NCBI RefSeq assembly: GCF_050176255.1
Contig: NZ_JBFXIE010000033.1
Strand: one strand, 5' to 3'
DNA from: JBFXIE01 sp050176255
GTDB lineage: Bacteria > Pseudomonadota > Gammaproteobacteria > Burkholderiales > Burkholderiaceae_C
Length of the DNA: 37,347 nucleotides
The translations under genes and the position numbers were made by a program. Of the stretch, positions 13,943 to 20,966 are shown in pieces. The notes beneath the pieces were generated by a model that saw nothing but the letters and a program-made list of their open reading frames with translations, did no database searches and was not told where the DNA came from. The first letter of the stretch is position 1. Each line of letters begins with the position of its first letter.

Positions 13943-14896
13943 TCAATGGTTGTGCAACTGACGCCACTGCACCACCAGCGGCTGCAGTCCGCTCAGGTGC
14001 CGGATGGGCGTGATGCCGTCCAGCGTGGACTGGTACAGCGCCGTGCACGAGCCGCCCACCCACAGCGCGGTGGCCGGGGGCAGCTGCGCGCGCAGCTCGC
14101 GCAGGCTGGCCAGAACCGTCGCCCCGTTGTGCACGTTGCTGAAGCTCAAGGCCACCACGTCGGCCTTGTGGGCCGCGGCGGCCAGCGCCACGTCGCCCAC
14201 GGGCGTTTGCGTGCCCAGCGAGACGCAGTTGCAACTCTCCAGCGCCAGCAGCGCCTCGACCATCAGCAGCCCCAGGCCGTGCAGCTCCTGCGGCAGGGTG
14301 GTCAGCAGCACCTTGGGCGCGTGCGCGCCAGATGGCGGTGTCAGCGACGCAATGGCGTTGCGCAGCACGCCGGTGATGACCTCGGTGAACAAATGCTCCT
14401 CGAACACTTCAAACCGCCCCTGTACCCAGGCCTCGCCCACGGCGGCAGCCAGCGGGGCCACCAGATCGGTGACAAAAGGGGCCAGCCCCATGCGCAGCTG
14501 CGCCCGGCCCAGGGCGTGGCGCAGCGCGTGCGGGTCGTGGGCGCCGATGGCCTCCAGCAGCGGGGCCAGCACGGCTGGAGGTGCGTAGCTTGCGTCGTTT
14601 GTCCTGGACAAATCACCACCGGCGACGGAGCGCTGGCCCAGCAGGGATTGCAGCGCATCGCCGTCCAGGCCCACCACCTTGCCCGGGCGCATGCCCGCGT
14701 CCAGCAACCGCCGGATCAGCTTGAGCTGCTGCACCTGCTCTGCCGGGTACAGCCGGTCGCCCGAGCCGTCGCGCAGTGGCTGGGGAAAGCCGTAGCGCTT
14801 TTCCCAGACACGCAGCGTGTCTTTGGGCAGGCCGGTTTCGCGCTCCACGGCGGCGATCGGAAGGCCAGCGCCGTCCTGAAAGGGGGGCGTGCTCAT
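13943..14896 (-). CDS. litR: MerR-family B12-binding light-responsive regulator (LitR/CarH type)
   Basis: A 317-residue regulator. The MerR winged helix (LPIAAVERETGLPKDTLRVWEKRYGFP, about residues 12-38) carries the WEKRYG hallmark. A four-helix B12-binding domain has W157-x9-E167-H168. A Rossmann domain has E204-L-H206-G-L-G, where H206 would be the lower cobalt ligand. Proteins of this type repress in the dark as AdoB12 tetramers and release DNA in light. The residue after W157 is Val; in Thermus CarH it is the His that caps cobalt after illumination. ATG 14896 was chosen; an upstream GTG at 14965 lies inside the operator cluster. It is the first gene of the leftward photolyase operon and divergent from the FAD oxidoreductase operon. 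Confidence 0.9.
   Translation of the reverse strand: MSTPPFQDGAGLPIAAVERETGLPKDTLRVWEKRYGFPQPLRDGSGDRLYPAEQVQQLKLIRRLLDAGMRPGKVVGLDGDALQSLLGQRSVAGGDLSRTNDASYAPPAVLAPLLEAIGAHDPHALRHALGRAQLRMGLAPFVTDLVAPLAAAVGEAWVQGRFEVFEEHLFTEVITGVLRNAIASLTPPSGAHAPKVLLTTLPQELHGLGLLMVEALLALESCNCVSLGTQTPVGDVALAAAAHKADVVALSFSNVHNGATVLASLRELRAQLPPATALWVGGSCTALYQSTLDGITPIRHLSGLQPLVVQWRQLHNH
14598..14612. promoter_or_regulatory. Perfect intragenic copy of the putative LitR operator
   Basis: TTTGTCC-T-GGACAAA is a perfect palindrome and has the same TTGTC-N3-GACAA form as the intergenic sites. It lies in the litR sequence encoding the linker between DNA-binding and B12 domains (protein DLSRTND). Confidence 0.55.
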
Positions 14897-14936
14897 GGGG
14901 CGGTTTGGCGGCGGGCAGGCGCCAGTGAGAGGTTGG

Positions 14937-15002
14937 ATGTCATGGACAAATTCAAGGAATTGCACAAATTGTCTAGGACAAAAAATGTTTTGTCCACTAC
15001 AT
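14937..15002. promoter_or_regulatory. Phased TTGTC-N3-GACAA operator cluster between litR and the FAD oxidoreductase gene
   Basis: Three sites of one design: ATGTC-ATG-GACAA (14937-14949), TTGTC-TAG-GACAA (14969-14981) and a degenerate TTGTC-CAC-TACAT (14990-15002). Centres are 32 and 21 bp apart, near whole helical turns. GGACAAAA-N4-TTTTGTCC (14976-14995) links the last two. A candidate rightward promoter (AGGACA 14975-14980, N17, TACATT 14998-15003) overlaps sites two and three, the layout of a repressor-controlled promoter. LitR as the binder is inference. Confidence 0.6.
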
Positions 15003-15062
15003 TACACCCCATGCCAGCACGCCACGCTGTCTTTGCCACTTCGCCGGAATACGGGAGTCATC

Positions 15063-16367
15063 ATGAAAATCGCCATCATCGGTTCAGGTATTTCAGGCTT
15101 GTCTGCCGCGCATCGCCTGCGTGGTCAGGCGCGCGTTACCGTGTTCGAGGCGGGCAGCTATTTCGGCGGGCACACCCACACGGTGGACGTACGGCTGCCC
15201 GACGCCTACGGCCGGCAGGTGACGCATGGCGTGGACACGGGGTTTCTGGTGTTCAACGAGCGCACCTACCCCGGGCTGATAGCGCTGCTTGACGAGCTGG
15301 GCGTGCCCACCGCCCGCTCGGACATGTCGTTTTCGGTCCAGGCGCCGGGCGCGGGAGCCCTGGGCGCCCAAGCGCTGGAGTGGAGCGGCTCCAGCCTGGC
15401 GACGGTGTTTGCCCAGCGCCGCAACCTGCTGCGCCCCCGTTTTTGGGGCATGTTGCGCGACCTGCTGCGTTTCAACCGGCTGTGCACGGCGTTGGCCGAG
15501 TCGGGCGAAGAGGCCGCGCTGAGCCAGCCGCTGGGCGATTTTCTGGCCCGGCACGGCTTTGGCGCGGCGTTCCGCGACTGGTACTTCCTGCCCATGCTGG
15601 GCTGCATCTGGAGCTGCCCCACCGACCAGATGCTGCGCTTTCCGGTGGCCACCATGGTCCGGTTCTGTCACAACCACGGGCTGATCCAGGTGAGCAATCG
15701 CCCGCAGTGGTTCACGGTGGCGGGTGGCGCGCGCCAGTATGTGCACCCGCTGCTACAGGGGCTGGATGCGCGGCGGCTCACGCCCGTGCAGCGCGTCGTG
15801 CGCGATGCAGCCGGTGTGCACATCCACGCCGGCGGCCAGACCGAGCGCTTTGACGCCGCGGTGATGGCCGTGCACAGCGACCAGGCCCTGCGCCTGCTGG
15901 CCCAGCCTACCGAACAGGAAGGCAAAGTGCTGGGCGCCATCCGCTACCAGCCCAACCGCGCCGTGCTGCACACCGACGACAGCGTGATGCCCCGGCGGCG
16001 CAGCGCGTGGGCGGCCTGGAACTACGAGCGCGCCGCCAGCAGCGAGCGCGAAGCGGCGCGCGTGTGCCTGCACTACTGGCTCAACCGCCTGCAGCCGCTG
16101 CCCTTTGCGCAGCCCGTATTCGTGTCGCTCAACCCCGCGCGGCCGATTGCGCAGCGCAAGGTGCTGGCCGAGTTCGACTACGACCATCCGGTGTTCGACC
16201 TGCCCGCCATTGCAGCGCAGGGCCAGGTGGCGCAACTGCAAGGCGTGCAGCGCACCTGGTATTGCGGCGCGTGGACGGGCTACGGCTTTCATGAAGACGG
16301 CCTGCAGTCCGGCTACCGCGCGGCCGACTTGCTGCTGCAGCAACTGCGCCAGCGGGAGGCAGCATGA
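15063..16367 (+). CDS. FAD-dependent amine-oxidase-like oxidoreductase
   Basis: A 434-residue flavoprotein. The dinucleotide-binding motif IAIIGSGISGLSAAHRL starts at residue 3, with VTVFEAGSYFGGHTHTV (the E binding FAD ribose and the GG doublet) following. It has a GVDTGFLVFNERTYP segment and a C-terminal TWYCGAWTGYGFHEDGLQSG flavin-contact motif. This is the NAD/FAD-binding protein that typically precedes DUF1365 and cfa-like genes. In Rhodobacter sphaeroides a homologous set belongs to the singlet-oxygen regulon and is linked to furan fatty acids; a lipid-oxidising or desaturating role is inferred. The ATG is preceded by GGGAG. It is the first gene of the rightward operon, overlapping the next by 4 bp. 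Confidence 0.85.
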   Translation: MKIAIIGSGISGLSAAHRLRGQARVTVFEAGSYFGGHTHTVDVRLPDAYGRQVTHGVDTGFLVFNERTYPGLIALLDELGVPTARSDMSFSVQAPGAGALGAQALEWSGSSLATVFAQRRNLLRPRFWGMLRDLLRFNRLCTALAESGEEAALSQPLGDFLARHGFGAAFRDWYFLPMLGCIWSCPTDQMLRFPVATMVRFCHNHGLIQVSNRPQWFTVAGGARQYVHPLLQGLDARRLTPVQRVVRDAAGVHIHAGGQTERFDAAVMAVHSDQALRLLAQPTEQEGKVLGAIRYQPNRAVLHTDDSVMPRRRSAWAAWNYERAASSEREAARVCLHYWLNRLQPLPFAQPVFVSLNPARPIAQRKVLAEFDYDHPVFDLPAIAAQGQVAQLQGVQRTWYCGAWTGYGFHEDGLQSGYRAADLLLQQLRQREAA

Positions 16368-17209
16368 CCCAGCCCGCAGCCGCCGCAACCGTTGCTGGCG
16401 CTGCTGCTGGCAACCGGCCGCACATCGGCTTTGGCCATGTGTGGCACACCCGGCTGCGCCCGCGTCGCCACCGCTTCATCGTGCCCACGTTCTTTTTGCT
16501 CTTGCCCATGCGCACGCTGCGCGTGCAGCCCGAAGCCGCAGGCGTGCTGGCGCTGAACCGGCCGGGGGCGCTGGTCTTTCGGGACACTGACCACGGCGAT
16601 GGCCGCGGCCCGCAGCAGGGTGGCGCCCTGGCCTGGCTGGATGAGGTGCTGCACAGCCAGGGCATCACCGACGCCCGGGGCGAAGTCTGGCTGCACTGTT
16701 ACCCGCGCGTCATGGGTTACGCCTTCAAGCCGGTGAGCTTTTGGTACTGCCACCGCACCGACGGCAGTCTGCGCGCCATCGTGGCCGAAGTGAACAACAC
16801 CTTTGGCGAGCGCCACGCCTACCTGCTGGACGCGCCGCAGTACGGCCGCGAGCTGCGCGCGCGCAAGGTGTTCCACGTCTCGCCGTTTTGCCCGGTAGAG
16901 GGCGGCTACCGCTTCGAGTTCAGGCGCAGCGGCGCCCAGGGCCTGCAGTCCACCCGCGTGCGCATCGACTTTGACGACGCCCGGGGCCCACTGGTGCTGA
17001 CCGGCATCGCCGGGCGCCTGCAGCCGCTGGACGCCGCCAGCCGCCGCCGTGCGCTGTGGCGCTACCCGCTGCTCACGCTGGGCGTGATCACCCGCATCCA
17101 CTGGCACGCGCTGCTGCTGTGGCTCAAGCGCGCACCGTTTCACACCAGGCCCGAACCGCCGGTGCAGCCCGTCACCCGCTCTTCATCGCCATCCTCGCCG
17201 AGCTTTTGA
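16364..17209 (+). CDS. DUF1365 domain-containing protein
   Basis: A 281-residue protein of the DUF1365 family. Family-type segments include GHVWHTRLRPRRHRF near the N-terminus, VWLHCYPRVMGYAFKPVSF (about 107-125) and EVNNTFGERHAYLL. KVFHVSPFCPVEGGYRFEFR (about 167-186) and a C-terminal ALLLWLKRAPF follow. The function is unknown; the gene nearly always lies between an FAD oxidoreductase and a cfa-like methyltransferase, suggesting a shared lipid-modification pathway. Its ATG overlaps the previous stop (ATGA), and its stop is 2 bp before the next ATG, so the three are tightly coupled. Confidence 0.88.
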   Translation: MTQPAAAATVAGAAAGNRPHIGFGHVWHTRLRPRRHRFIVPTFFLLLPMRTLRVQPEAAGVLALNRPGALVFRDTDHGDGRGPQQGGALAWLDEVLHSQGITDARGEVWLHCYPRVMGYAFKPVSFWYCHRTDGSLRAIVAEVNNTFGERHAYLLDAPQYGRELRARKVFHVSPFCPVEGGYRFEFRRSGAQGLQSTRVRIDFDDARGPLVLTGIAGRLQPLDAASRRRALWRYPLLTLGVITRIHWHALLLWLKRAPFHTRPEPPVQPVTRSSSPSSPSF

Positions 17210-17211
17210 CC

Positions 17212-18435
17212 ATGAACACCACCACCGCATCCTCCAACGCGTATCCACTGCCCGCCGACATGCCCGCCGCCGCACGCAAGGGGCTGGCCCTGCTGCAGCG
17301 CCTGCGACGCGGCACGCTGCACCTGGAGCTGCCCGATGGCCGCGTGCTGCAGCTGGGCGAAGGCCAGGGCCCCCATGCCGGCATGCGCCTGCACGACTGG
17401 AAGGTGTTCGACGCGGTGATGCGCTCGGGCGACATCGGCCTGGCCGAGGGCTACATCGCCCAGGACTGGAGCACGCCCCACCTGGCCGACCTGCTGCGCC
17501 TGCTGATCGTGAACCGCCAGGCGCTGCAAGACATGGTGGACGGCGCCTGGTGGGGCCGGCTGGCGTACCGCCTGCGCCACCTGCTCAACCGCAACACCCG
17601 CGCGGGCAGCCGGCGCAACATCCACGCCCACTACGACCTGGGCAACGACTTCTACCGGCTGTGGCTGGACCCCAGCATGAACTACTCCAGCGCCTGGTTT
17701 CAGGGCAACCTGGCGGGCGACCTGACCGCCGCGCAGCACGCCAAGGTGCGCCGCGCCTTGCACAGCGCCTGCGTGCAGCCGGGCAGCCGCGTGCTGGAGA
17801 TCGGCTGCGGCTGGGGCGCGCTGGCCGAAATGGCGGCCGGCGAATTCCAGGCGCAGGTGACGGGCGTGACCCTGTCCACCGAGCAACTGGCCTGGGGCCA
17901 GGCGCGCATGCAGGCCGCGGGCCTGTCGCCGCAGGTGGAACTGCGCCTGCAGGACTACCGCGACATTCAGGACGAGCCGTTCGATGCCGTCTGCTCCATC
18001 GAGATGGTCGAAGCCGTGGGCCAGGCCTACTGGCCCGACTACTTTGGCGCCGTGGCGCGGCTGCTCAGGCCGGGCGGGCGCGCGTGCGTGCAGAGCATCG
18101 TCATCGACGACGCGCGCTTTGAGCGCTACGTGCGCGGCACCGACTTCATCCAGCAATACATCTTCCCCGGCGGCTGCCTGCCCAGCCCGTCGCGCTTTCG
18201 GGCGGCCGCGCAGCAGGCAGGCCTGCGCGTGGCCGAAGAATTTGCCTTTGGCCGCGACTACGCCGAAACCCTGCGCCGCTGGCACCAGCGTTTCGTGCAG
18301 CAACGCGCCCAGGTGGCGGCGCAGGGCTTTGACGCGAATTTCCTGCGCACCTGGGAGTTCTACCTGGCGTACTGCGAAGCCGCGTTTGACACCGCCAGCA
18401 TCGACGTCGTGCAGTACACGCTGGTCAAGGACTGA
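17212..18435 (+). CDS. Cyclopropane-fatty-acid-synthase-like SAM methyltransferase (UfaM-like candidate)
   Basis: A 407-residue class I methyltransferase of the CFA synthase family. It shows HYDLGNDFYRLWLDPSMNYS, then the SAM motif VLEIGCGWGALAEMA, GVTLSTEQLAWGQ, SIEMVEAVGQAYWPDYF and FIQQYIFPGGCLPSP. Two bicarbonate-site residues of E. coli Cfa appear replaced: the active-site Cys of YSCxxW is Ser here (NYSSAWF), and the His of LHTI is Gln (VQSIV). It is thus unlikely to be an ordinary Cfa; related proteins (UfaM) methylate fatty acids on the way to furan fatty acids, which scavenge singlet oxygen. That assignment is inference from residues and neighbours. Third gene of the tight FAD oxidoreductase-DUF1365-cfa trio. 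Confidence 0.85.
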   Translation: MNTTTASSNAYPLPADMPAAARKGLALLQRLRRGTLHLELPDGRVLQLGEGQGPHAGMRLHDWKVFDAVMRSGDIGLAEGYIAQDWSTPHLADLLRLLIVNRQALQDMVDGAWWGRLAYRLRHLLNRNTRAGSRRNIHAHYDLGNDFYRLWLDPSMNYSSAWFQGNLAGDLTAAQHAKVRRALHSACVQPGSRVLEIGCGWGALAEMAAGEFQAQVTGVTLSTEQLAWGQARMQAAGLSPQVELRLQDYRDIQDEPFDAVCSIEMVEAVGQAYWPDYFGAVARLLRPGGRACVQSIVIDDARFERYVRGTDFIQQYIFPGGCLPSPSRFRAAAQQAGLRVAEEFAFGRDYAETLRRWHQRFVQQRAQVAAQGFDANFLRTWEFYLAYCEAAFDTASIDVVQYTLVKD

Positions 18436-18507
18436 CTGGCCGTGGCCCCAACCGCCGCGCCAGCGCTCCAGCCCCTTCCATCCAACCGTTCCACAAGGAC
18501 TCCCCCC

Positions 18508-20193
18508 GTGTTCTTCTCTCGCATGACCGTTTCCGCCCGCCTGTATGCGGGCTTCGGGTTGATCCTTGCGCTGCTGGTGGCGCTCACCGGCGTGGCCGCG
18601 CTCAAGGTCAGCCGCATCGACCAGGCCCTGCGCGCCAACAACGACGTTCACGTGCAGGTGCAGCGCCACGCCATCAACTTCCGCGGCTCGGCGCATGACC
18701 GCTCGATTGCCGTGCGCGACGTGGTGCTCAGCCCCACGCCCGCCGATCGCGAGCGCGAAATCGCCACCATCGCCGCGCTGGGCGACTTTTACGCCCAGTC
18801 GGCCGTGCCGCTTGAGAAGCTGATCAACCGCGTCGGCGCGCCGCCCGAGCTGGGCCCGATCTATGCCGACATCCGCAACGCCGAAGCCCAGGCGGTGGCC
18901 ACCACGCAAGCCATCATTGCCCAGGTGCAGGCGGGCGACACCGCTGCGGCCCAGACCCTGTGGACGCAGGCCAAGCCGCAATATGTGCAGTGGCTGGCGG
19001 CCATCAACAAGCTGATCGACTTCAAGGAAGCGCGTATCCAGCGCGAGAACACGATTGCCATGGGCGAAGCCAGCAGCTTCTTGCGCGTGGTGTTCGCCGT
19101 GCTGGCGCTGGCGCTGGCCCTCAGCGTGCTGGTGGCCTGGGCCGTTGCGCGCAGCATCGTGCGCCAGCTGGGGGCCGAGCCTGCCGCCCTGGCCGATGTG
19201 GCCGGCCTGGTGGCCCGGGGCAACCTGCGCCCTGTTGCCGGTGCGGCGCAGGCGCAGCCCGGCAGCGTGCTGGCATCGCTGGGTGCCATGCAAGACAGCC
19301 TCGCGCGGGTGGTGAGCCAGGTGCGGCAGGCATCCAACGCCGTTACCGCGGGCTCCGAAGACATCGCCGGGGGCAACGCCGGGCTGCTGCAGCGCACCGA
19401 GGAGCAGGCCGCCAACGTGCAGCAGGCAGCTTCGTCGATGGAGCAGATGACCGCATCGGTCAAGCACAACGCCGACTCGGCCCGCCAGGCCACGCAGGTG
19501 GCCACGCTGGCCAGCGAGGCGGCGCTCAAGGGCGGCGCGGTGGTGGCCCAGGTGGTCAGCACCATGGACGAGATCACCGACAGCAGCCGCAAGATCGCCG
19601 ACATCACCAGCGTGATCGACGGCATTGCCTTCCAGACCAACATCCTGGCGCTCAACGCCGCCGTCGAGGCGGCGCGCGCCGGCGAGCAGGGCCGCGGCTT
19701 TGCCGTGGTGGCGGGCGAGGTGCGCAGCCTGGCGCAGCGCAGCGCCGATGCCGCCAAAGAGATCAAGGCGCTGATCGGCACCAGCGTGGACAAGGTGGAA
19801 GCCGGCGCGCGACTGGTGGGCGACGCGGGCGCCACCATGACCGGCATCGTGGATCAGGCGCAGCGCGTGGCGGCCCTGATTGCCGAGATCAGCACCGCCA
19901 CCGCCGAACAGACCCAGGGCATTGCCCAGGTGGGCGGGGCCGTGGCGCAGCTGGACCAGGCCACGCAGCAAAACGCCGCCCTGGTCGAGCAAAGCGCCGC
20001 CGCGGCGCAAACCCTGCGCCAGCAGGCGGCCGAGCTGGCCGAGGCGGTCAGCGTCTTCCGCCTGGCTGACGGTGATCGGGGCGATGGGGGCGATGGATAC
20101 GACGCCCGCGTTGGCGGCGCAGCCCGCGCCTTGGCGAGCCCGCGCCCATTGGCGCGCATGTCCGTGCCGCTGGTTCCGCGCCTGGCTGGATGA
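18508..20193 (+). CDS. Methyl-accepting chemotaxis protein
   Basis: A 561-residue Tar-type chemoreceptor. Helix TM1 is at about residues 8-30 (LYAGFGLILALLVALTGVAAL). A periplasmic four-helix-bundle ligand domain runs from about 31 to 190. TM2 is at about 193-214 (FLRVVFAVLALALALSVLVAW), then HAMP and the cytoplasmic signalling domain. The hairpin tip is IDGIAFQTNILALNAAVEAA followed by GRGFAVVAGEVRSLAQRSA. There is no C-terminal NWETF-type CheR-binding peptide. GTG 18508 was chosen because AAGGAC lies 7 bp upstream; ATG 18523 is the alternative. It interrupts the otherwise compact lipid/photoprotection operon, 72 bp after the cfa-like gene. The sensed ligand is unknown. Confidence 0.92.
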   Translation: MFFSRMTVSARLYAGFGLILALLVALTGVAALKVSRIDQALRANNDVHVQVQRHAINFRGSAHDRSIAVRDVVLSPTPADREREIATIAALGDFYAQSAVPLEKLINRVGAPPELGPIYADIRNAEAQAVATTQAIIAQVQAGDTAAAQTLWTQAKPQYVQWLAAINKLIDFKEARIQRENTIAMGEASSFLRVVFAVLALALALSVLVAWAVARSIVRQLGAEPAALADVAGLVARGNLRPVAGAAQAQPGSVLASLGAMQDSLARVVSQVRQASNAVTAGSEDIAGGNAGLLQRTEEQAANVQQAASSMEQMTASVKHNADSARQATQVATLASEAALKGGAVVAQVVSTMDEITDSSRKIADITSVIDGIAFQTNILALNAAVEAARAGEQGRGFAVVAGEVRSLAQRSADAAKEIKALIGTSVDKVEAGARLVGDAGATMTGIVDQAQRVAALIAEISTATAEQTQGIAQVGGAVAQLDQATQQNAALVEQSAAAAQTLRQQAAELAEAVSVFRLADGDRGDGGDGYDARVGGAARALASPRPLARMSVPLVPRLAG

Positions 20194-20203
20194 GCGCCGA
20201 TAC

Positions 20204-20250
20204 AAAAATGATAGCTGCCAGCGCTCAACAGATAAGGGCTATCAGCCTGT
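20204..20250. repeat. Dispersed repeat, copy 2
   Basis: AAAAATGATAGCTGCCAGCGCTC core followed by AGATAAGGGCTATC, directly after the chemoreceptor stop. Same family as the copies at 28755-28789 and 33316-33345. Confidence 0.6.
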
Positions 20251-20336
20251 TTTGACCTAAAAAACGGAGAAAAGAACCCGCCCTGCGCCGCCCTGCGCCG
20301 CCCCGATTGCCCGACGCCAGGATTGGACGAGCATTT

Positions 20337-20369
20337 ATCAAAACTCATAGCAGCTAGCGCTTGATTTAT
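20337..20369. repeat. Dispersed repeat, copy 3
   Basis: TCAAAACTCATAGCAGCTAG then CGCTTGATTTAT, ending at the start codon of the chalcone-isomerase-like gene. With copy 2 it brackets the 176-bp gap after the chemoreceptor gene. That gap also holds a short CCCTGCGCCG tandem repeat (20281-20300) but no gene. Confidence 0.6.
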
Positions 20370-20966
20370 ATGCACAAAAGTCGGTTTTCATCACTGAAAC
20401 ATTGGGCTCTGGCCGCCGTGGCTGCTGTGGCCGTTGCGGGTGTGTCGGCCAACACGGGTGCGCCCTCCGGTTCGGCCTTGGCGCCGCCGCCCGTGGTGCG
20501 CCAGGCGCTGACCGGGGCCACGCTGGCCGGGGAGGGCGAACTGCGCTTTTGGGGCCTGCGCATCTACGACGCCCGGCTGTGGGTGGCGCCGCGCTTTGAT
20601 GCGCAGGCCTTTGGCGACCACCCGCTGGCGCTGGAGCTGACCTACCACCGCGCCTTCAGCGGCGCGGCCATTGCGCGGCGCTCGGTCGAGGAAATCCAGC
20701 GCCAGACCCCGCTGGCGCCCGCGCAGGCCGAGCGCTGGCGCCAGCAACTGGCCGCCGTGCTGCCCGACGTTGAGCCGGGTGACCGCCTGACCGGCCTGTA
20801 CCAGCCCGGCCAGGGCCTGCGCCTGTGGCGCGGCAGCCAGCCGCTGGGCGGGGTGGACGATGCCGAGCTGGCGCGCCTGTTCTTTGGCATCTGGCTGTCG
20901 CCCGGTACGTCCGAGCCGGGGCTGCGCGGCGCCTTGCTGGCGCGCAGCGCAGGGGCCGCGCCATGA
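20370..20966 (+). CDS. Chalcone-isomerase-fold exported protein
   Basis: A 198-residue protein with a Sec signal peptide (MHKSRFSSLKHWALAAVAAV..., cleavage near VSA-NT at about residue 28). The mature part shows GEGELRFWGLRIYDARLWV, ALELTYHRAFSGAAIARRSVEEI, and FFGIWLSPGTSEPGLRGALL at the C-terminus. That is the pattern of bacterial chalcone_isomerase-like (DUF4390-neighbour) proteins, which bind fatty acids rather than flavonoids. ATG 20370 has no ribosome site and lies at the end of a dispersed repeat; an in-frame TTG at 20361 is the alternative. The stop overlaps the MFS start (ATGA). Its neighbours suggest a role in the modified-lipid pathway. Confidence 0.8.
   Translation: MHKSRFSSLKHWALAAVAAVAVAGVSANTGAPSGSALAPPPVVRQALTGATLAGEGELRFWGLRIYDARLWVAPRFDAQAFGDHPLALELTYHRAFSGAAIARRSVEEIQRQTPLAPAQAERWRQQLAAVLPDVEPGDRLTGLYQPGQGLRLWRGSQPLGGVDDAELARLFFGIWLSPGTSEPGLRGALLARSAGAAP

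Noticed and set aside
17140..20205. 1021-codon minus-strand open frame across the cfa-like and chemoreceptor genes
   Set aside because: Both plus-strand genes have full family signatures; the open frame is a GC-bias artefact with low-complexity Gly/Arg/His composition.
20281..20300. CCCTGCGCCG tandem repeat as a CRISPR or regulatory array
   Set aside because: Only two full 10-bp units; too short for any array. No CRISPR-like repeat-spacer structure was seen anywhere in the window.
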